Assembly (NCBI GenBank): GCA_938048505.1
Contig: CALIUX010000041.1
Location: 1 to 10,931 of the forward strand
DNA: 10,931 nucleotides
Source: an uncultured Pseudomonadales bacterium
GTDB taxonomy: Bacteria > Pseudomonadota > Gammaproteobacteria > Pseudomonadales > Cellvibrionaceae
Direction: 5' to 3'
Positions within the stretch are counted from its first letter, which is position 1, and each line of letters starts with the position of its first letter. Shown one piece after another: positions 5,328 through 10,931 of this stretch. Made by a program: the position numbers and the translations under genes. The notes under the pieces are model-generated. The model had not been told where the DNA came from, made no database searches, and saw nothing but the letters and a program-made list of their open reading frames with translations.

Positions 5328-7448
5328 ATGATACCCAATAGCGCTAACTTTATCGCTCATCTTGGCGCCAGTGTTTTTTCTATCGTACTGGCCTTTACAT
5401 TTGCAACACAGCTGCGAACACGCTCTCTAAGGCCAATATTTGGCCTTGCAGCCAGCATGCAAGCAATCTGGCTCTTAGTGGGTAGTTATGCACTGAGCCA
5501 TGCCACCTTTTTCTGGTACTCCAATACGCACTTACTCGATAGCGCACAGCAGCTTTTTTGGCTATGGGCGTTAATTCAGTCAATGCAATTTCATTGCACA
5601 CGGGCATTGCCCCAGTCCCTACACTTGGCCTTTATTCCCCTCTGTGCCGCTTTGCTTTGCACGCAATTGTGGCTTCACTTTGAATGGGATGCCCGCCCCC
5701 AGCTCACCTTTGGCATACCGGGATTATTTATTTCACTCGGCAGCCTGCTTTGCGTCAACCGGCTTTACTGCAGTACCAGTAATGTGCGTTTGCTAAAATT
5801 GATCTGCATCGCCTTGGGTACGCTTTGCGCTTACAACGCCTACTATTTTATTACCGTATTAACTGGCTTCAAGCCACTCGCCCCCGATAGCGGTTCACGT
5901 GTCACTGTTGTTCTGGCATCCAGCCTAGTTCTACTTTTTGGTTCGCTCACTCTCTCAAAAGAAAGTATTGAACCTCATGCCAAGCTCGCGTTATCTAGAC
6001 CAATCATTCTTTATATTGTCTTATTTAGCCTTATATTAGCGATTATTACTGTTTTCACATTAGCCAGCTTACATATTAAGCGCTCTGGTGGAGGAATGAG
6101 CGAAGCGCTTTACCTCATTATTGTCGGCACTTCCATAATTTCGATTATTGCGCTCCTGACATCAACCAATTTGCGCAATTTATTGAATGTCTTAATCAAC
6201 AAACATCTCTTCAGTCATAAATATGACTACAGAAGAGAGTGGCTTAAGTTGATCAACCGCCTTTCAAAGCCAGTAGACAGCCAAGAGGCTTATGGCATTG
6301 CATTAAATGTTGTACAAGAGATATTCAAAAGTCCTGGCTCCATACTGCACCTTCGCAAAGGGGACTATTTTGCAGTTGCGAGTACAAACAATTTCCCAGT
6401 ATTTCAAGAGCAAGCCGAACTAGCACCGGAAGCTTACACTGAACATTACCAATCTGATTTTGCCAAAACACTCGTCGATAAAGAGTGGGTCTTTTTTCCG
6501 TCTCAGCCATCAGTCAGCATTCACTTTGATCAATACAACGAATTTATCCCCACCTGGATGCAAGAAATTGAAGATATTTGGTTGGTCATGCCGCTTATTG
6601 ATGAGACGCGATTAACAGGCTTCATCACCTTAAAACAAACCCACCTTCATACAACATTGAACTGGGAAGACCTTGATTTACTAAAAATTATTGGCAGGCA
6701 AATAGCAAGCTATATTGAGAGTCATAAAAAGTCCGAAGCACTGAGTGAAGCCAAGCAATTTGAGACTTTTAACAAACTCTCTGCATTTGTGATGCATGAT
6801 TTGAAAAATCTCATTGCACAGCAATCATTACTCCTAGAAAATGCGGCTAAGCATCGAGACAACCCAGCGTTTATCGAGGATGCATTCGACACCATTGGGG
6901 GGTCGGTTGAAAGGCTCAATACATTGCTTAAAAAACTACAACGTAGTGAACCTGAAGCATCACGCAGCATCGACTTAAAGCCTATTGTTATTGATGCCAT
7001 TGGACGCTGCAGCCGAGCGCAACCGATGCCCAGTCTCAGGCTAGAAGCCGATAGAATCAGATTGCTCGCAGCCCCCGAAACACTTTGCATGATTTTGGTT
7101 CATTTAGTGCAAAATGCACAAGAAGCAACACCGCCTAGTGGCTTTGTTGATGTTCTAATCAGCCGCGACAGCGAACATATCATCATTACAATAGAGGATA
7201 ATGGTAAAGGCATGGATGAACAGTTTGTTCAAAACAGCTTATTCAAACCCTTTGAAACAACCAAGGCAGGCAAAGGGATGGGAATTGGTGTATACCAAGC
7301 CAAAGACTACATTGAACAGCTAGGTGGCAGCCTGACGGTAACCAGCACAATTAATGTAGGGACAAGTTTTGTTGTGAAATTACCATTACTCCGCAACTTT
7401 ACTGAGGATCCAGGAGCCCCTGATAATCAAAACCTCATCGAAAGTTAG
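5328..7448 (+). CDS. prsK: PEP-CTERM system sensor histidine kinase PrsK
   Basis: Inner-membrane sensor kinase of the two-component system that accompanies exosortase/PEP-CTERM loci. The first ~285 of 706 residues form about eight or nine hydrophobic helices, the PrsK-type membrane domain. A GAF-like domain follows at about 310-465. The kinase core has the H-box FVMHDLKNLIAQ with His490 as phospho-acceptor, the N-box LVQNAQEA with Asn596, the G1 box EDNGKGM (623-629), and the F/G2 region FKPFETTKAGKGMGIGV (639-655). All key residues are intact. ATG 5328 fits the family N-terminus, but the nearest AAGG is 15 bp upstream, so initiation is probably weak. prsR follows after 115 bp, giving a sensor-regulator pair. 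Confidence 0.95.
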   Translation: MIPNSANFIAHLGASVFSIVLAFTFATQLRTRSLRPIFGLAASMQAIWLLVGSYALSHATFFWYSNTHLLDSAQQLFWLWALIQSMQFHCTRALPQSLHLAFIPLCAALLCTQLWLHFEWDARPQLTFGIPGLFISLGSLLCVNRLYCSTSNVRLLKLICIALGTLCAYNAYYFITVLTGFKPLAPDSGSRVTVVLASSLVLLFGSLTLSKESIEPHAKLALSRPIILYIVLFSLILAIITVFTLASLHIKRSGGGMSEALYLIIVGTSIISIIALLTSTNLRNLLNVLINKHLFSHKYDYRREWLKLINRLSKPVDSQEAYGIALNVVQEIFKSPGSILHLRKGDYFAVASTNNFPVFQEQAELAPEAYTEHYQSDFAKTLVDKEWVFFPSQPSVSIHFDQYNEFIPTWMQEIEDIWLVMPLIDETRLTGFITLKQTHLHTTLNWEDLDLLKIIGRQIASYIESHKKSEALSEAKQFETFNKLSAFVMHDLKNLIAQQSLLLENAAKHRDNPAFIEDAFDTIGGSVERLNTLLKKLQRSEPEASRSIDLKPIVIDAIGRCSRAQPMPSLRLEADRIRLLAAPETLCMILVHLVQNAQEATPPSGFVDVLISRDSEHIIITIEDNGKGMDEQFVQNSLFKPFETTKAGKGMGIGVYQAKDYIEQLGGSLTVTSTINVGTSFVVKLPLLRNFTEDPGAPDNQNLIES

Positions 7449-7563
7449 CACATTTCAAGCTAAGACATGGCTGGTTAAGATAATTTGGCTAAGGCAGCTA
7501 AAACAAAACTATAAATCAAACCAATACCCGCATCATTTAATGCATTGCACTTAGGATAAAGGC

Positions 7564-8919
7564 ATGAGCACTCTACCCAACGCGCCAAAGCTTCTCATTA
7601 TTGAAGATGATAAAGGCTTGCAAAGCCAGCTACGCTGGCACTTCGATCAGTACGATGTGGCTGTAGCGGGCTCCTGCGAAGAAGCCATTGCCGCTGTACG
7701 CCTTAATGAGCCAGCTGTTATTTTACAAGATTTAGGCCTCCCACCCGATGCCGAAGGTGTAGAAGAAGGCTTTCGCTGCATCCGCGAAATTAGCGCGCTG
7801 CGGCCTGAAGCAAAGATCATCGTCATGACCGGCAATTCAGATTATGAAAATGCTGTACGGGCAGTGGCAATGGGTGCATATGATTTTTACCAGAAGCCCG
7901 TTAATGCTGAAACCCTTAATCTCATTCTGCAACGCGCCTTTCAAATCTACCACCTTGAAGAGAAATACCGCGCAGAGGAAGAAAACCGAAAAGCGCCTTT
8001 ACAGGATGTCATTGCAGGCGACCCCGCTATGCTAAAAGTCTGCCGCATGATCGAAAAGCTTGCACCATCAAATGTCACACTCACACTGACAGGAGAGAGC
8101 GGAACAGGTAAAGAAGTTCTGACTAAAGCACTGCACAAATTGAGTCCACGTAAAAAAAATCGACTCGTTGCCATTAACTGTGCTGCAGTCCCTGAAAACC
8201 TAATGGAAGCAGAATTATTTGGCTATGAGAAAGGGGCTTTCACGGGTGCCGCCAAGCAAACCCCTGGTAAAGTAGAAATGGCGCATGAGGGTACTCTTTT
8301 TCTTGATGAAATTGGCGATATGCCGCTGGTGCTACAAGCCAAGCTCTTGAGGTTTCTACAAGAACGCGTTATTGAACGCGTGGGTGGACGAAAAGAAATA
8401 CCGATTGATGTGCGCGTAGTGTGCGCCACCAATAAAGATTTGCTTGCCATGACAAAAGACGGTTCCTTCAGGGAAGATCTTTACTACCGAATATGCGAAA
8501 TGGAAGTGCATATCCCGCCACTACGTGAGCGCCATGGTGACAAACTGCTGCTCGCGCGCCACTTTTTGAAGGTATATAACCAGCAAAACGGCACGTCTAT
8601 TTCGGGCTTTTCTCCTGAGGCTGTCGACACAATTGACAGCTACGAATGGCCTGGGAATATCCGTGAATTAGAGAACCGCGTAAAGCGCTCGCTGGTTATG
8701 TGTGACGATAAATTGATTACAAGTGACGATTTAGGGCTACATAACCATGAAAGCACATTCCTAAACCTCAGACAGGTTCGACACCAAGCAGAAAGGTCAG
8801 CCATTACCCGTGCATTAGGCATGACCGAGAGCAATATCTCTGCTGCGGCAAAATTATTGGGTGTAACACGCCCCACTCTGTATGACTTAATGAAAAAGTA
8901 TAGTATTACCGTTAACTAA
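7564..8919 (+). CDS. prsR: PEP-CTERM-box sigma54-dependent response regulator PrsR
   Basis: Partner of PrsK; a cytosolic, phosphorylation-controlled activator of sigma54 promoters. The 451 residues contain a receiver domain (acidic pocket Glu14-Asp15-Asp16, phospho-acceptor Asp56, Thr89, Lys111), then an AAA+ sigma54-interaction domain with Walker A GESGTGKE (177-184), the sigma54-contacting loop GAFTGA (224-229) and Walker B FLDE (Asp248-Glu249), and finally a Fis-type helix-turn-helix (about 410-448, SAAAKLLGVTRPTLYDLMKK). All motifs are complete. AGGA (7553-7556) sits 7 bp before ATG 7564, a reasonable ribosome site. Family knowledge links PrsR to activation of genes for PEP-CTERM proteins. 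The sigma54 promoter found 180 bp downstream of its stop is an obvious candidate target. Confidence 0.96.
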   Translation: MSTLPNAPKLLIIEDDKGLQSQLRWHFDQYDVAVAGSCEEAIAAVRLNEPAVILQDLGLPPDAEGVEEGFRCIREISALRPEAKIIVMTGNSDYENAVRAVAMGAYDFYQKPVNAETLNLILQRAFQIYHLEEKYRAEEENRKAPLQDVIAGDPAMLKVCRMIEKLAPSNVTLTLTGESGTGKEVLTKALHKLSPRKKNRLVAINCAAVPENLMEAELFGYEKGAFTGAAKQTPGKVEMAHEGTLFLDEIGDMPLVLQAKLLRFLQERVIERVGGRKEIPIDVRVVCATNKDLLAMTKDGSFREDLYYRICEMEVHIPPLRERHGDKLLLARHFLKVYNQQNGTSISGFSPEAVDTIDSYEWPGNIRELENRVKRSLVMCDDKLITSDDLGLHNHESTFLNLRQVRHQAERSAITRALGMTESNISAAAKLLGVTRPTLYDLMKKYSITVN

Positions 8920-8933
8920 ATCGATAACAAAGT

Positions 8934-8948
8934 GCCCAAATAGTGGGC
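8934..8948 (+). terminator. Weak hairpin after prsR
   Basis: GCCCA (8934-8938) and TGGGC (8944-8948) form a 5-bp stem with a 5-nt loop, 14 bp after the prsR stop. No T run follows, so it may be a weak or Rho-dependent 3' end. Confidence 0.3.
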
Positions 8949-8966
8949 GTCGGCAAACTATACACT

Positions 8967-8982
8967 CACACTAAGTAGTGTG
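8967..8982. promoter_or_regulatory. Candidate PrsR upstream activator site (palindrome)
   Basis: CACACTAAGTAGTGTG has perfect 7-bp arms around an AG spacer. Its centre is about 128 bp upstream of the -24 element at 9102, the usual distance for binding of a sigma54 activator with a Fis-type HTH. Assignment to PrsR is inferred from position and neighbourhood. Confidence 0.5.
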
Positions 8983-9049
8983 TCGAATCGTTAAGGTGAA
9001 TGTTACCAATTATTAAATACTGTAAAAATAAAAAAAACAAATCGTTATA

Positions 9050-9062
9050 AATCAGACACATA
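9050..9062 (+). promoter_or_regulatory. IHF-like site between activator site and sigma54 promoter
   Basis: AATCAG-ACAC-ATA matches the IHF consensus WATCARNNNNTTR at 8 of 9 defined positions. It lies 40-52 bp upstream of the -24 element, behind a strongly AT-rich stretch (9008-9050). This is where a DNA-bending protein is usually found in sigma54 promoters. Confidence 0.3.
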
Positions 9063-9074
9063 GAAAATAGATGC

Positions 9075-9089
9075 GTTACACTAGGTAAC
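9075..9089. promoter_or_regulatory. Inverted repeat GTTAC-N5-GTAAC just upstream of the -24 element
   Basis: GTTAC (9075-9079) and GTAAC (9085-9089) flank ACTAG. The site is 13 bp upstream of the -24 GG, too close for a normal activator site, so a modulator or repressor site is more likely. It shares the ACTA/TAGG flavour of the 8967 palindrome but is not the same sequence. Confidence 0.3.
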
Positions 9090-9099
9090 AAAATAAGGA

Positions 9100-9116
9100 T
9101 TGGCACAGGATGTGCT
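9100..9116 (+). promoter_or_regulatory. Sigma54 (-24/-12) promoter of the mini PEP-CTERM gene
   Basis: TTGGCACAGGATGTGCT has the invariant GG (9102-9103) and GC (9114-9115) exactly 10 bp apart. The -24 half TTGGCAC is perfect and the -12 half GTGCT differs from TTGCT by one base. A start near 9126-9128 would leave a leader of about 77 nt before the ATG at 9204. It follows the gene for the sigma54 activator PrsR and precedes a PEP-CTERM-type gene. Confidence 0.8.
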
Positions 9117-9129
9117 GTATACTTTGCAG

Positions 9130-9151
9130 TGCGCACATCAGCGCAATTTTT
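9130..9151 (+). terminator. Candidate attenuator hairpin in the sigma54 leader
   Basis: TGCGC (9130-9134) and GCGCA (9141-9145) form a GC-rich 5-bp stem with loop ACATCA, followed by A and five T (9147-9151). It starts within a few bases of the expected transcription start. It could act as a premature terminator or a 5' stabilising hairpin. Confidence 0.35.
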
Positions 9152-9192
9152 GAAAGCAAAACGCATATATAGCTCAAAAAGCTAGGGCAATT

Positions 9193-9198
9193 AGGAGA
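9193..9198 (+). promoter_or_regulatory. Strong Shine-Dalgarno of the mini PEP-CTERM gene
   Basis: AGGAGA ends 5 bp before ATG 9204. It is the best ribosome site in the window and supports this very short ORF as a translated gene. Confidence 0.75.
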
Positions 9199-9203
9199 TT
9201 TCC

Positions 9204-9389
9204 ATGAAAGGCGCAGTTAAGTTTGTTAGTAAACTCATTATCGTAGGCTTAGTATTCGCTCAAACATCCGCAGCAGATACAGGAATTAATCTACCCGTTA
9301 TTGGTTCAAGTGGCATAAATGAGCCGCTTTACCTAACACTTTGTGGTATAGGCTTACTGCTATTAGGCGCACGCAGCAGAGCAAACTAG
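9204..9389 (+). CDS. Miniature PEP-CTERM-type exported protein (61 aa)
   Basis: The 61 residues split into three parts. Residues 1-23 are a signal peptide (basic start MKGAVKFVSK, hydrophobic core 11-19, likely cleavage after TSA). Residues 24-38 are a short linker, ADTGINLPVIGSSGI. Residues 39-61 are a sorting-signal-like tail: the motif NEP (39-41), a hydrophobic helix (42-56) and a basic end ARSRAN. That tripartite end matches the exosortase-recognised PEP-CTERM pattern, with N for the first P. If cut near NEP the exported product would be only about 16 residues. A sigma54 promoter, a strong ribosome site and the adjacent PrsK/PrsR pair back the assignment. It could instead be a small double-helix membrane protein, or a signal or regulator rather than a structural matrix protein. 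Confidence 0.8.
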   Translation: MKGAVKFVSKLIIVGLVFAQTSAADTGINLPVIGSSGINEPLYLTLCGIGLLLLGARSRAN

Positions 9390-9429
9390 CGCGTAGTTTT
9401 TTACAACGACGCTTGATCGCGCTTTTATT
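9388..9429 (+). terminator. Candidate terminator after the mini PEP-CTERM gene
   Basis: AGCGCG (9388-9393, overlapping the stop) pairs with CGCGCT (9418-9423). The stem is entirely strong except its first pair and is followed by TTTATTT. The 24-nt loop is long. It would make the mini PEP-CTERM gene monocistronic. Confidence 0.4.
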
Positions 9430-9591
9430 TGCTGCCAAGGATTTACCAAGCATATTCATATCTTTTTATTGCCATTCAAAAGATGGCTTGAACAAGATGC
9501 ACAGCGGCAAAGGTATTGTCAAAACAACGCGAATTACGAATTAAACTACGAATTAGAAGTATCTAGCCGGATATAGCGCTCCAAGTAACAC

Positions 9592-9608
9592 TTTTAGCTC
9601 AGCTAAAA
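9592..9608. repeat. Inverted repeat TTTTAGC-TCA-GCTAAAA
   Basis: Perfect 7-bp arms surround a 3-nt loop. The T run precedes and the A run follows the GC part, so transcripts from either strand would form an A-U-rich hairpin. A weak bidirectional terminator or an operator is possible. Confidence 0.4.
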
Positions 9609-9636
9609 AACTGACCCTTAATCTTTTATGTGATGC

Positions 9637-9678
9637 ATAAAGCTGTAGAGATAAAGTCGTAGATATAAAGCTGTAGAG
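9637..9678 (+). repeat. Three tandem 14-bp repeats
   Basis: Units at 9637-9650 and 9665-9678 are identical (ATAAAGCTGTAGAG). The middle unit, 9651-9664 (ATAAAGTCGTAGAT), differs at three positions. The array ends 66 bp before the start of the sugar-phosphate transferase gene. A length-variable promoter spacer or regulator-binding repeats are possible roles. Confidence 0.7.
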
Positions 9679-9732
9679 GGTGTGTAAGTTACTCATTTTA
9701 CGAAATATTACTCACGGTGCGTCGCAGTCACG

Positions 9733-9738
9733 TATAAT
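9733..9738 (+). promoter_or_regulatory. Consensus -10 box directly before the transferase start
   Basis: A perfect TATAAT ends only 6 bp before ATG 9745, so a transcript from it would start at or near the A of the start codon and be leaderless. A clear -35 is not seen at 17 bp. It may be a chance match in AT-rich DNA. Confidence 0.35.
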
Positions 9739-9744
9739 TTATAG

Positions 9745-10931
9745 ATGACTCCTACCTCAAATTTAGATAAGCATACTCGACGCCCTAAGCGGCTCTTACA
9801 GAATCACGACACATTTGTTCAGTGGGTGCAGTATGCACTGAATATTGGCGCAGTTGCTGCGCCCTTATTAGTACTGACATATTGGCGCGACGGTGTTTTT
9901 GGCGAGCAATACCGCGTGATGCTCGTCTTTGCAGTGCTTCTTATGACCATCACTTATCACTTGATGGGTGTATTTAGGCGTTTTGAAACGCTAGTTGGCG
10001 GACTGCAGCTGCTTGCCAGAGCATGGGGCGCGGTCATTATTTTACTTGCCTGGCTCGCCTTTTTAACCAAAACATCCGAAGAATATTCTCGCCAAGTGAT
10101 TGTTTACTGGGCGATGGCATCCTACGGCGCGCAAGTTGTACTGCTGTATTTCACTCGACATATACATACCCTTTACCGTCGCCGCTACAAGCCACGTTTT
10201 GCCTCAATAATCATTGGTACGGGCTCATTGAGCGCACGCTTAGCACGCTCCATTAATGGCAACATCTGGCTGAGCGATAAACTCATTGGTGTTGTGAGCC
10301 TTGAGCAAAGTGCTTCAGCAGAAGGCTGGTCATCAAAAGACGTGCCTATCATTGGATCCGATGCCGACCTTAAAGACGTAATTGAAAAGCATAATGTTCG
10401 ACGCGTTTATATGGCATTGCCACTTAGCGAAACTCACAAGATAGAATCCCTTCAAAACAGCTTAGAACACCTTAATGTAGATATCGTTTGGGCGCCTGAT
10501 ATCTACTCGCTTAAACTGCTCAACCACAGCGTGCGTGAAGTCAGCGGTATTCCTTTAATCAACTTAAATGAAACCCCACTACGTAACGGTGGCCCAGCCT
10601 TCATTAAGTCTTTTATGGATAAGTCTATCGCTGTAATGGCTATTCTGGCCTTATCCCCTATTCTGATCACCACTGCCCTCTTAGTGAAGCTGACATCAAA
10701 AGGCCCTATCATCTTTAAACAAGTCAGGGATGGTTGGGATGGTAAGAAGTTTCATGTCTATAAATTTCGCAGCATGTACGTACATGAAGCCAAAGAGGTC
10801 GTGGAGCAAGCTAAGGCCAACGATAGCCGCATCACACCAGTGGGCGGGTTTATTCGCCGCACCAGCATTGATGAGCTGCCTCAGCTGTTTAATGTACTGA
10901 ACGGCAGCATGTCGCTGGTAGGGCCGAGGCC
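9745..10931 (+). CDS. Undecaprenyl-phosphate sugar-1-phosphate transferase (exopolysaccharide initiation), 3' truncated by window end
   Basis: It starts polysaccharide repeat-unit synthesis by moving a hexose-1-phosphate (probably glucose) from a UDP-sugar to undecaprenyl phosphate at the inner membrane. The 395 visible residues show four N-terminal helices (about 28-46, 57-75, 90-107, 118-136), a nucleotide-fold central domain with IIGTGSLSARLAR (156-168), then the bacterial sugar transferase domain. That domain has its membrane helix at 291-313, KQVRDGWDG, VYKFRSM (338-344), RITPVGGFIRRTSIDELPQ (372-380 plus flanks, with Asp376-Glu377) and SLVGPR at the cut end. The full protein should be about 460 residues. 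An in-frame TAG immediately before ATG 9745 excludes an upstream start, and no Shine-Dalgarno is visible. It is the expected first gene of an exopolysaccharide cluster next to prsKR. Confidence 0.94.
   Translation, partial: MTPTSNLDKHTRRPKRLLQNHDTFVQWVQYALNIGAVAAPLLVLTYWRDGVFGEQYRVMLVFAVLLMTITYHLMGVFRRFETLVGGLQLLARAWGAVIILLAWLAFLTKTSEEYSRQVIVYWAMASYGAQVVLLYFTRHIHTLYRRRYKPRFASIIIGTGSLSARLARSINGNIWLSDKLIGVVSLEQSASAEGWSSKDVPIIGSDADLKDVIEKHNVRRVYMALPLSETHKIESLQNSLEHLNVDIVWAPDIYSLKLLNHSVREVSGIPLINLNETPLRNGGPAFIKSFMDKSIAVMAILALSPILITTALLVKLTSKGPIIFKQVRDGWDGKKFHVYKFRSMYVHEAKEVVEQAKANDSRITPVGGFIRRTSIDELPQLFNVLNGSMSLVGPR

Larger units (their letters stand above)
9430..9732. other. Repeat-rich non-coding region before the exopolysaccharide gene
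   Basis: No credible ORF is present. The interval contains a GCCAT...ATGGC hairpin (about 9471-9487), three copies of CGAATTA or near copies at 9530-9556, the inverted repeat TTTTAGC-TCA-GCTAAAA (9592-9608) and a triple 14-bp tandem repeat (9637-9678). Confidence 0.5.

Noticed and set aside
6722..7090. 122-codon minus-strand ORF inside prsK
   Set aside because: It is antisense to the kinase core, where all catalytic motifs are intact; a shadow of codon bias.
7449..7563. A sigma54 promoter for prsR (GG...GC pairs near 7490)
   Set aside because: The GG and GC pairs are 8 bp apart or otherwise mis-spaced; no GG-N10-GC with -24/-12 flanks is found.
8966..9166. Minus-strand ORF over the sigma54 promoter region
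   Set aside because: It covers the palindrome, the AT-rich stretch and the promoter elements; the product is Phe/Leu-rich with no start signal.
9341..9544. 67-codon plus-strand ORF overlapping the end of the mini PEP-CTERM gene
   Set aside because: It shares DNA with a better-supported gene in another frame, runs through a terminator-like hairpin, and has no ribosome site.
9637..9678. Possible CRISPR array
   Set aside because: Units are 14 bp and directly contiguous without spacers, and no cas genes are present.
10023..10256. 77-codon plus-strand ORF within the transferase gene
   Set aside because: The transferase frame is continuous with family motifs on both sides; this is an out-of-frame shadow.

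Overview
The window looks like a chromosomal segment of a moderately AT-rich gammaproteobacterium, probably a marine, biofilm-forming or polysaccharide-handling lineage. Two things support this. A recognisable 6S RNA gene lies directly upstream of 5-formyltetrahydrofolate cyclo-ligase, which is classic gammaproteobacterial synteny. A PrsK/PrsR two-component pair of the PEP-CTERM/exosortase world lies next to the start of an exopolysaccharide locus. Genus cannot be fixed from the sequence alone.

Left part (1-1349): a possible coding tail ending at 60 (zapA would be expected there), a terminator, 6S RNA (ssrS) with its -10 box and closing stem, then fau. Convergent to fau is a previously unlisted 46-residue single-pass membrane protein on the minus strand with a plausible promoter.

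Middle (1350-3098): mostly gene-poor, AT-rich DNA. It holds two consensus DnaA boxes 201 bp apart around an AT-rich, GATC-containing stretch, a DUF3820 gene on the minus strand, a degenerate ~14-bp repeat array upstream of that gene, a perfect 14-bp palindrome, and two tiny overlapping ORFs just before a 694-residue DUF1631 protein (3099-5183).

Right part (5328-10931): prsK (membrane sensor kinase) and prsR (sigma54-dependent activator), then a textbook sigma54 promoter region (palindromic candidate activator site, IHF-like site, -24/-12 element). This promoter region drives a 61-residue protein that is almost nothing but a signal peptide plus a PEP-CTERM-like sorting tail. After about 350 bp of repeat-rich non-coding DNA comes a polyprenyl-phosphate sugar-1-phosphate transferase running off the window end, the expected first gene of an exopolysaccharide cluster.

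Working model (inference): PrsK senses an envelope signal and phosphorylates PrsR, which with sigma54 activates the tiny PEP-CTERM protein gene. The exosortase that would process this protein is not in the window and is expected further downstream with the exopolysaccharide genes.
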